This document shows positions 1 through 6,034 of a DNA stretch of 10,202 nucleotides, one piece after another. The first letter of the stretch is position 1; every line of letters begins with the position of its first letter. Position numbers and translations under genes: made by a program. The notes beneath the pieces are model-generated. The model was not told the origin of the DNA. It worked only from the letters and a program-made list of their open reading frames with translations, and did not search any database. The stretch is from an uncultured Collinsella sp. (GTDB lineage Bacteria > Actinomycetota > Coriobacteriia > Coriobacteriales > Coriobacteriaceae): assembly GCA_902493535.1 (NCBI GenBank), contig CABUQG010000036.1, positions 1 through 10,202 of the forward strand. Direction: 5' to 3'.

Positions 1-1382
1 GTGACCATAAAGTCCTCGCCGTCGCGCTCGACGGTGCAGCCCAGGCGGGTGAGCGAGCGCTCGATAAAGTCGGGCTCGATATCGGCGCCGCAGATGGCGT
101 GCACGCGGGCCAAGCGCAGCTTGATGCTATCGATGGTCTTGGGCGCGGGGAACACATCAACGTAGCCGGGAGCGACCTCGCCGCCGGCGATCTCCTCGAT
201 CAGCGCGCAGGTAACGTTGGCGACATCCACGCAACCGGTCTCATCGACCTGACGCTCAAAGCGAATGGAGGCATCGGAGATCAGCGACAGGTCGCGGCTG
301 GTGTGCGAGGTGCGACCGGCGTTGAAGCAGGCGCTCTCGACCATCACGTCGACGGTGTCGTCCTCGATCTCGGAATCCATGCCGCCCATAACGCCGGCCA
401 GCGCCACGGGACGCTCGCCGTCGGTAATGAGGCCCATGCCGGCGTCGAGCGTGCGCTCCTCGCCGTCGAGGGTCGTAAACTTCTCGTCCTGTTGGGCGGC
501 GCGAACCACCACGCGACGGCTGCCATCGCGCTCGGCAAAGGTGTCCAGGTCAAAGGCGTGCAGCGGCTGACCGGTGAGCATCATCACGTAATTGGTGATG
601 TCGACGATGTTGTTGTGCGGGCGCACGCCCAGGGCGTTGAGGCGCTTGACCATCCAGTCGGGCGAGGGGCCGACCTTCACGTTGCGCACGATGCGGGCGA
701 CGTAGCGGTCGCACAGGCCCTCGTCGGCAATCTCGACCGAAAGCTCGTCGTCGGTCGCGCGGCCGGTCTCGGCCTTGATGGCGGGCAGCTCAACGTGGAA
801 ATCGCGGTCGAAGATGGCGCCGGTCTCGCGGGCCATGCCGATCATGGACAGGCAGTCGGGACGGTTGGGCGTGATCTCGCAGTCGAGCACGGTGTCGCTC
901 GAGCCCACATACTCGGCAAACGGCATGCCGCAGGGCGTATCCTCGGGCAGGATCATGATGCCGGAGTGGTCGCCGCCCAGGCCGAGCTCGCGCGCGGAGC
1001 AGTTCATGCCCATGGACACGACGCCGCGAAGCTTGCTCTTCTTGATCTTGACGTCGCCGGGAAGCACAGCGCCGATCATGGCCGTGACGATGTGGTCGCC
1101 GGCCTCAAAGTTCTGCGCGCCGCAGACGATCTGCAGCGGGACGGGGTTGCCGTCGGCGTCGAGGTTCTTGTCGCCCACGTCGACCGAGCACACATACATG
1201 TGGTCGCTATCGGGGTGCGGGGTCTTGGTGAGCACCTTGGCAGTCACCACGTGGTCGAAGGACTCGCCCACGGTGTCGATCGCCTCGACCTCGGTGCCGG
1301 TACGGATATATTCGTCCGAAAGGGTCTTGGGATCCTCCGGAATATCGATCATGGTCTTGAGCCAGTCGTAAGAAACACGCAT
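1..1382 (-). CDS. pheT: Phenylalanyl-tRNA synthetase beta subunit, N-terminal part (runs off the left edge)
   Basis: This is the beta chain of the cytosolic alpha2beta2 enzyme that charges tRNA-Phe. It carries tRNA-binding and editing functions; in the family the B3/B4 domain hydrolyses mis-charged Tyr-tRNA-Phe. The window holds 460 codons of a protein usually near 800 residues. The N-terminus starts MRVSYDWLK, as is typical. An EMAP-II-like tRNA-binding domain covers about residues 40-155 (NCSARELGL near 127-135). The B3/B4 editing region covers about 212-390, with RPHNNIVDITNYVM at 254-267, LHAFD at 274-278 and SDASIRFERQVD at 369-380, where family members usually have RGVD. The B5 domain begins near 410. 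The ATG at 1380-1382 follows AAGGAG with good spacing. It lies 63 nt downstream of pheS in the same operon, under the same T-box. The gap contains only a small 5-bp hairpin (1407-1419) without a U tract. The frame is intact to the window edge. Confidence 0.98.
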   Translation of the reverse strand, partial: MRVSYDWLKTMIDIPEDPKTLSDEYIRTGTEVEAIDTVGESFDHVVTAKVLTKTPHPDSDHMYVCSVDVGDKNLDADGNPVPLQIVCGAQNFEAGDHIVTAMIGAVLPGDVKIKKSKLRGVVSMGMNCSARELGLGGDHSGIMILPEDTPCGMPFAEYVGSSDTVLDCEITPNRPDCLSMIGMARETGAIFDRDFHVELPAIKAETGRATDDELSVEIADEGLCDRYVARIVRNVKVGPSPDWMVKRLNALGVRPHNNIVDITNYVMMLTGQPLHAFDLDTFAERDGSRRVVVRAAQQDEKFTTLDGEERTLDAGMGLITDGERPVALAGVMGGMDSEIEDDTVDVMVESACFNAGRTSHTSRDLSLISDASIRFERQVDETGCVDVANVTCALIEEIAGGEVAPGYVDVFPAPKTIDSIKLRLARVHAICGADIEPDFIERSLTRLGCTVERDGEDFMV

Positions 1383-1445
1383 CTAACTGGTCTCCTTTCA
1401 TAAATGCGGCTTTGAGCCGGAAACTGCAACTAAGAAGAAAGCGTT

Positions 1446-2522
1446 CTAGAACTGGTTCAAGAACCTCATGTCACCAGTCATCAACGTGCGCAGGTCCGGC
1501 AGGTCGTAGCGCAGGGCCGCGACGCGCTCGGCGCCAATACCAAAGGCGAAGCCGGTGTACTTCTCGGGGTCGATGCCGCAGTTGATCAGGACGTTGGGGT
1601 CGACCATGCCACAGCCCAGGATCTCGATCCAGCCGCTGTGCTTGCAGAAGTTGCAGCCCTTGCCGCCGCACACGTGGCAGCTCACGTCCACCTCGCAGCT
1701 CGGCTCGGTGAAGGGGAAGAAGTGCGGGCGATAGCGCGTCTTGCGATCCTCGCCAAACATGCACTTAACAAAGTAGTCGAGCGTGCCCTTAAGATCGCCA
1801 AAAGTGATGCCCTCGTCGACGACCAGGCCCTCGATCTGGTTGAACTGCGGCAGGTGACAGGCGTCGGCCGTGTCGGGACGGTAGACGGTGCCCGGGCAGA
1901 TCATGTAGATGGGCGGCTTCTGCGACTCCATAGTGTGGATCTGCACGCCCGAAGTCTGGGTGCGCAGCAGCACGTCGGACTCGCCGTGGGCGTGAGCCTC
2001 GGGGTGTGCGACGCTGCCGGGGTTGTTGTCGACCACGTAGAAGGTATCGCGGGCCGAACGGCTCGGGTGATCCATGGGGGCGTTGAGCGCGGTGAAGTTG
2101 TAATAGGAGGTGTCGACCATGGGGCCGGACTCGACGGTGTAGCCGATGCCGCAGAAGATGTCCTCGGCCTCCTCGATGATCTGCTTGATCAGGTGCTGGT
2201 GACCGATCTGCGGACGGATGCCCGGCAGCGTGATGTCGACGGCCTCGTGCTCGAGTGCGTGCTTGAGGGCGGCGGCCTTCATCTCGGTGGTGCGCTCGTC
2301 GAGCATGCCCTCGATCAGCTGGCGCATCTCGTTGGCGCGTTTGCCCATCATGGGACGATCCTCGGGAGCGAGCTTGCCCATCATGCGCATCAGGCCGGTG
2401 ATACGGCCCTTGCGGCCGAGCAGCTCAACGCGCGCGGCCTCGAGCTTGGCGGCGTCGTCAGCGCTAGTGACGAGCTCCTTGGCCTCTTCCTCGAGTTTGA
2501 CCAGATCATCAATCAGACTCAT
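1446..2522 (-). CDS. pheS: Phenylalanyl-tRNA synthetase alpha subunit
   Basis: This is the catalytic chain of PheRS. It activates phenylalanine with ATP and transfers it to tRNA-Phe in complex with PheT. The protein has 358 residues, slightly longer than the usual 330-350. Residues 1-90 form the N-terminal coiled-coil arm. The class II core follows: motif 2 region GTVYRPDTADACHLPQFNQ at 211-229, then IEGLVVD, and motif 3 GFAFGIGAERVAALRYDLP at 324-342. A C-x2-C-x4-C-x2-C set (Cys282, 285, 290, 293) precedes GWIEILGCGMV; this zinc-knuckle-like insert is seen in many Gram-positive PheS. There is also an extra His-rich loop at about 165-182. Gln189 stands where RTHTS normally has His, and Asn228 where FHQ normally has His. 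The ATG at 2520-2522 is chosen because it follows AAAGGGAAG and starts the conserved arm. The longer in-frame extension upstream reads through the T-box leader and is not coding. Confidence 0.98.
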   Translation of the reverse strand: MSLIDDLVKLEEEAKELVTSADDAAKLEAARVELLGRKGRITGLMRMMGKLAPEDRPMMGKRANEMRQLIEGMLDERTTEMKAAALKHALEHEAVDITLPGIRPQIGHQHLIKQIIEEAEDIFCGIGYTVESGPMVDTSYYNFTALNAPMDHPSRSARDTFYVVDNNPGSVAHPEAHAHGESDVLLRTQTSGVQIHTMESQKPPIYMICPGTVYRPDTADACHLPQFNQIEGLVVDEGITFGDLKGTLDYFVKCMFGEDRKTRYRPHFFPFTEPSCEVDVSCHVCGGKGCNFCKHSGWIEILGCGMVDPNVLINCGIDPEKYTGFAFGIGAERVAALRYDLPDLRTLMTGDMRFLNQF

Positions 2523-2607
2523 GTCTTCCCTTTCGTCTCTCGCACATCCGCGCTCCGGGACGGCTGACGCCGCCCGATGTTGCGGATGCGCGGCCCGGTT
2601 CGGTAAC

Positions 2608-2650
2608 AAAAAAAACCGCCCTCGGGCATGTACATTGCCCAAGGACGGTT
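2608..2650 (-). terminator. Intrinsic terminator (attenuator) of the pheST T-box
   Basis: The minus-strand transcript forms a 15-bp stem, 2650-2636 with 2628-2614, including two G-U wobbles, with a 7-nt loop. It is followed by a run of eight U (2615-2608, the first two also at the base of the stem). It lies about 85 nt upstream of the pheS start codon and should end transcription when tRNA-Phe is fully charged. Confidence 0.95.
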
Positions 2651-2670
2651 GAATTCCGCGGTACCACCTT
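2641..2670 (-). promoter_or_regulatory. T-box antiterminator with UGGU bulge
   Basis: On the minus strand AAGG (2670-2667) can pair with CCUU, and GCGG (2659-2656) with CCGU. This leaves a 7-nt bulge UGGUACC (2666-2660). The UGGN bulge pairs with the free NCCA end of uncharged tRNA. N is U here, which fits an A discriminator base, the base expected in tRNA-Phe. The 3' arm of this helix is also the 5' arm of the terminator, so the two structures are mutually exclusive. Confidence 0.9.
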
Positions 2671-2795
2671 GTTTGACACGGCGGATGTCTGGCCCGCCGC
2701 GCCCACTCTGTGCCTCTTGTCGCGAGGCTCACGGCTTCCCTACTGGGACTTTGCTGCCACTGGCCGCGTGCCCGTTGAGGTCGCTGCTCGGGAGT

Positions 2796-2798
2796 GAA
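2796..2798 (-). promoter_or_regulatory. T-box specifier codon UUC (Phe)
   Basis: On the minus strand this triplet reads TTC in the context AGCG-TTC-ACTCCCGAG, on the 3' side of Stem I, where T-box leaders carry the specifier codon. UUC pairs with the GAA anticodon of tRNA-Phe and matches the downstream gene. Assignment is by position and context, without a full covariance fold. Confidence 0.85.
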
Positions 2799-2900
2799 CG
2801 CTTGGCCCTTGCCACCGCAGGAAGGCTTGCAGCCCATGACCTTCCCTCTCTTGCCGGCGACGCGGCGGGCAAAACCCTCTCCGTCAACGCATTGGGCTAT

Positions 2901-2909
2901 AGGATAACA
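2901..2909 (-). promoter_or_regulatory. Extended -10 promoter of the pheST operon
   Basis: The minus strand reads TGTTATCCT at 2909-2901, a TGn extended -10 element followed by TATCCT. I see no convincing -35 hexamer at 16-18 nt, which extended -10 promoters can do without. A start near 2893-2895 would put the first transcribed bases just before the closing helix of T-box Stem I, as expected. Supported by position and motif only. Confidence 0.6.
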
Positions 2910-3027
2910 CATTTCGCGAGCGCATCGCCGCGTTCCGTTTTGTTCGCGCTGGGTACAAGGCAGGTAGCTGTGCAAACTGGCCGCGCACCCGCCTGCGGCG
3001 CTCGGCCTGCGAGATTAAGGATACGGT

Positions 3028-4602
3028 ATGGGAAAGAAACTCGATAAGAAGGCCAAGGCCGCCGTGGCCAAGACGCCCAAAGGCATGAAGGTCGATAAGG
3101 CCGTCAAAAAATTCCGCAAGCTCGAAGGCAAGCTGTGGACCCGCGAGTACCTGCTCAAGATTGCCGAGTTTGACGGCGCAACCATTGCTCCCGCCAACGG
3201 CGCCGCCGCCCGCGCCGACGCCATGGGCACCCTTGCCGGCGAGCACCATAAGCTCTTGACCAGCGAAAAGTCTGTCGAACTTGTGCGCTCGCTGGCACGT
3301 GAGACCGTCGCCGGAGGCAAGATCGACGACCCGCAGCTGCTCGACGAGATTCGCGTGCTCGGCCGTGACCAGCGCGAAGCGGGCGTCATTCCCACTGAGG
3401 AGGCCGAGGCCTGGACCAGGCTCACCTGTGAGGCCGACGCCGTGTGGCACAAGGCCAAGACGGCCAATGACTGGGCGAGCTTTGAGCCCTATGTGGATAG
3501 AATCGTCGCCCAACTTAAGCATCAGGCCGAGCTCATGGACCCCAAGCGCGACCCATACGATGTTTGGCTCGATCAGTATGAGCGCGGCCTTTCCGCCAAG
3601 AGCTTCGATGCGTTTTGCGATGAGGTCAAGGCCACGGTCGTGCCGCTCGTGCACGCCATCGGCGAGCGCGGCCAGCAGCCCGCTGCCGACTTTTTGCACG
3701 CCCGCGTGCCCGAGACCGCCCAGCGCGCCATGAGCTTCGACCTTATGAAGCTCGTCGGCCTGGACCTGAACGACACCACGCTTGCCTTTACCGAGCACCC
3801 GTTTAGCGAGGGCTTTGCCGTGGGCGACGCGCGCATCGCGACGCACATCTACGAGGACGACTGTATCTCCAACGTGTACAGCATCATCCACGAGGCGGGA
3901 CACGCCATGTACGAGCTGGGCGTCAATCCTGCCTATGCGCGCACCTGTCTTGAAGGTGGCACCTCCATGGGCATCCACGAGAGCCAGAGCCGCTTTTTCG
4001 AGAACACCGTGGGTCGCAGCCGCGCCTTTATGGGCCCGCTGCTCGAGGTGCTGCGCCGTCACGCGCCCGAGGTCTATGGCAGCGTGGACGAGGACACGCT
4101 CTACCGCGCCGTGAACATCGCGCAGCCGTCGTTGATCCGCACCGAGGCGGACGAGCTCACCTATCCGCTGCACGTTATGGTGCGCTACGAGATCGAGCGC
4201 ATGCTGTTTGCCGGCGAGGCCACGGCCAAGGACATCCCCGCGCTTTGGAATCGCTTTATGGATGAGTACCTGGGCATTCCCGTCCCCGACGACACGCACG
4301 GCTGCCTGCAGGATACGCACTGGAGCGGCGGCTCGTTTGGCTACTTCCCCACCTATGCGCTGGGCAGCGCCTACGACGCCATGTTCGTGCCGGCCATGTG
4401 CCGCGACGGTGTCGACCTTACCGGTGCCTGCGCGAGCGGCGATCTGGCGCCCGTCCGCGCCTGGCTGGGCGAGCACATTTGGCAGTGGGGTCGCGCCAAG
4501 GACGCGCCGGAGCTCATCAAGGGCGCGTGCGGCATGGCATTCGATGCCCGCTACTACTGCAGCTACCTGCAGGACAAGTTCACCACGCTCTACGAGTTGT
4601 AA
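3028..4602 (+). CDS. M32-family metallocarboxypeptidase (carboxypeptidase Taq type)
   Basis: This is a zinc-dependent carboxypeptidase of peptidase family M32, a cytoplasmic exopeptidase that releases C-terminal residues from peptides; no signal peptide is visible. It has 524 residues, near the family norm of about 500 plus a Lys-rich N-terminal extension (residues 1-30). Diagnostic motifs are DARIATHI before the active site; HEAGH at 288-292, supplying two zinc ligands and the catalytic Glu; HESQSR with Glu318 as third ligand, 30 residues from the first His as in characterised members; IRTEADELTYPLH; and LQDTHWSGGSFGYFPTY. All catalytic residues are present. The usual WDQET-like N-terminal motif is altered to FDGATIAP at about 49-56. 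The ATG follows TTAAGGAT with 6-nt spacing. It is a single gene, divergent from the phe operon and convergent with glmM. No clear promoter was recognised. The physiological substrate is unknown. Confidence 0.96.
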   Translation: MGKKLDKKAKAAVAKTPKGMKVDKAVKKFRKLEGKLWTREYLLKIAEFDGATIAPANGAAARADAMGTLAGEHHKLLTSEKSVELVRSLARETVAGGKIDDPQLLDEIRVLGRDQREAGVIPTEEAEAWTRLTCEADAVWHKAKTANDWASFEPYVDRIVAQLKHQAELMDPKRDPYDVWLDQYERGLSAKSFDAFCDEVKATVVPLVHAIGERGQQPAADFLHARVPETAQRAMSFDLMKLVGLDLNDTTLAFTEHPFSEGFAVGDARIATHIYEDDCISNVYSIIHEAGHAMYELGVNPAYARTCLEGGTSMGIHESQSRFFENTVGRSRAFMGPLLEVLRRHAPEVYGSVDEDTLYRAVNIAQPSLIRTEADELTYPLHVMVRYEIERMLFAGEATAKDIPALWNRFMDEYLGIPVPDDTHGCLQDTHWSGGSFGYFPTYALGSAYDAMFVPAMCRDGVDLTGACASGDLAPVRAWLGEHIWQWGRAKDAPELIKGACGMAFDARYYCSYLQDKFTTLYEL

Positions 4603-4624
4603 GGCATAACCGACACGTCAACGC

Positions 4625-4663
4625 AAAGGGGACGCCGCGGAACCAATCCGCGGCGCCCCCTTT
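4625..4663. terminator. Bidirectional intrinsic terminator between the M32 peptidase gene and glmM
   Basis: The arms 4625-4640 and 4648-4663 form a 16-bp GC-rich stem with a 7-nt loop. The arms are bordered by AAA on one side and TTT on the other, so either transcript ends in U residues. Read on the minus strand the stem is unbroken, with one G-U pair; on the plus strand the same position is an A-C mismatch. It lies between two convergent stop codons, 23 nt after the peptidase gene and 37 nt after glmM. The U tracts are short, so efficiency is uncertain. Confidence 0.75.
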
Positions 4664-4699
4664 CCACCTAGTTGTTTAAGAACGTCCCCAATGACTACC

Positions 4700-6031
4700 T
4701 TACAGAGCCTCGAGCGCGTTGGCGATGCGCTTCATGGCGGCATCGGCGGATGCTTGGTCGGGCGCCTCGGCCAGCACGCGGATAACCGACTCGGTTCCGC
4801 TCTTGCGCACGAGCACGCGGCCCTCGCCTGCCAGCGCAGCCTCGGCCTCGGCGATGGCGTTCTGCACGCCCATGTTCTCGAGCGCGGCGTCCTTGTCCGC
4901 CACGTGCACGGCCACCTGCGCCTGCGGCAGCAGCTTGCACGGAGCTGTGAGCTGCGAGAGCGTCTCGCGCTCGGCGCGAATCACTTCCATCACGCGCAGC
5001 GAGGTCATAATGCCGTCGCCCGTGCGCTCGATATCGCCAAAGATCGTATGACCCGTTTGCTCGCCGCCCAGGCTAAAGCCGCCCTCGCGCATCTTGGCGT
5101 ACACGTGACGGTCACCCACGCCACTGGTCACGGCGCTTAGGCCGGCAAGCTCCAGCGACTTGATCAGGCCAAAGTTGCTGGCAATCGTCGGCACCACGGT
5201 ACCGCCCGAGAGACGCCCGTGCTTGTTCAGGTACACGCCGCACACGTACAGGATCTGGTCGCCGTCGACCACGCGGCCGCGCTCATCCACGGCCAGGCAG
5301 CGGTCGGCATCACCGTCGTAGGCAAAGCCCACGTCCAGGCCCTGCTCCACCACATGGCGCTGCAGGCGCTCCATATGCGTGGAGCCGCAGTCGACGTTGA
5401 TGTTAAAGCCGTCGGGCGCGGCGTTGATCACACGCACGTCGGCGCCCAGCGCGTCGAACACCGGCTTGGCCACCGAGGATGCCGAGCCGTTGGCGCAGTC
5501 GAGACCAATCTTGACGCCCTGCAGCGAAAAGTTCGCGCTGGCGATGAGCGAGGCGATGTAGCGGTTGCGACCCTGCATATAGTCCACCGTGGCGCCGATG
5601 TGGTTGCCCGTTGCCAGCGGCACCTCGCCCTTGTCATCGATATAGTCCTCGATGAGCTCCAGCACGTCCTCGTCCATCTTAAAGCCGTCGCTATTGACGA
5701 GCTTAATGCCGTTATCGCAAAACGGGTTGTGGCTCGCGCTGATCATGATGCCGCAATCGAAGCAGCCCTCCACGGTCTGATGCGCCACGCCCGGCGTCGG
5801 GATCACGTGCAGCATGTAGGCGTCCGCGCCACTCGCGACCAAGCCGCTCACCAGCGCTGCCTCGAACATATAGCTCGAGCGACGCGTGTCCTTGCCCACG
5901 ATCACGCGTGCCTTGGTCCCGCGATTGGCGCCGTAATACCAGCCCACAAAGCGGCCGATTTTATAAGCGTGCTCTACCGTCAGCCCAACGTTGGCCTCGC
6001 CGCGAAAGCCGTCGGTGCCAAAGTACTTCAT
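4700..6031 (-). CDS. glmM: Phosphoglucosamine mutase GlmM
   Basis: GlmM interconverts glucosamine-6-phosphate and glucosamine-1-phosphate in the cytoplasm, supplying UDP-GlcNAc for peptidoglycan and surface glycans. The 443-residue length is typical. All four active-site loops of the alpha-D-phosphohexomutase fold are visible: FGTDGFRG at the N-terminus; ISASHNP at 97-103 with Ser100 as the phosphorylated serine; the magnesium loop DGDADR at 239-244; the sugar-specificity loop GEQTGH at 323-328; and the phosphate loop RKSGTE at 409-414. The ATG is separated from the upstream DUF4012 stop by only 3 nt (TAA-GAT-ATG). Its AGGA lies inside the end of that gene, about 10 nt upstream, so translation is probably coupled. 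GlmM of this family normally needs autophosphorylation to become active. Orthologues often neighbour glmS or a diadenylate cyclase operon; neither is in view here. Confidence 0.97.
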   Translation of the reverse strand: MKYFGTDGFRGEANVGLTVEHAYKIGRFVGWYYGANRGTKARVIVGKDTRRSSYMFEAALVSGLVASGADAYMLHVIPTPGVAHQTVEGCFDCGIMISASHNPFCDNGIKLVNSDGFKMDEDVLELIEDYIDDKGEVPLATGNHIGATVDYMQGRNRYIASLIASANFSLQGVKIGLDCANGSASSVAKPVFDALGADVRVINAAPDGFNINVDCGSTHMERLQRHVVEQGLDVGFAYDGDADRCLAVDERGRVVDGDQILYVCGVYLNKHGRLSGGTVVPTIASNFGLIKSLELAGLSAVTSGVGDRHVYAKMREGGFSLGGEQTGHTIFGDIERTGDGIMTSLRVMEVIRAERETLSQLTAPCKLLPQAQVAVHVADKDAALENMGVQNAIAEAEAALAGEGRVLVRKSGTESVIRVLAEAPDQASADAAMKRIANALEAL

Positions 6032-6034
6032 ATC

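Larger units (their letters stand above)
2605..2894 (-). promoter_or_regulatory. T-box riboswitch leader of pheST, specific for tRNA-Phe
   Basis: The untranslated leader of pheS folds as a T-box, which reads the charging state of tRNA-Phe by binding its anticodon and its 3' end. On the transcribed strand, Stem I is closed by CGTTGA (2889-2884) pairing with TCAACG (2778-2773). A distal arm forms from GGAAGG (2845-2840) and CCTTCC (2825-2820), preceded by an AGAGAG stretch. The specifier TTC lies at 2798-2796, followed by the usual AC-pyrimidine-GAG context. The T-box core AAGGTGGTACCGCGG lies at 2670-2656, followed by a terminator. Uncharged tRNA-Phe should stabilise the antiterminator and turn on pheST. 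The 5' end is inferred from the promoter and is approximate. Confidence 0.95.

Noticed and set aside
99..1403. 434-codon plus-strand open frame opposite pheT
   Set aside because: The opposite strand encodes unmistakable PheT motifs. The plus frame is a GC-bias shadow with no ribosome site and no recognisable domain.
2523..2975. In-frame N-terminal extension of pheS
   Set aside because: It reads through the T-box, terminator and promoter. The conserved PheS arm starts at the ATG at 2520-2522.
2884..4476. 530-codon minus-strand open frame opposite the M32 peptidase
   Set aside because: It is antisense to HEAGH and other M32 motifs. Its product is His/Gly/Val-rich in the way typical of antisense frames in GC-rich genes.
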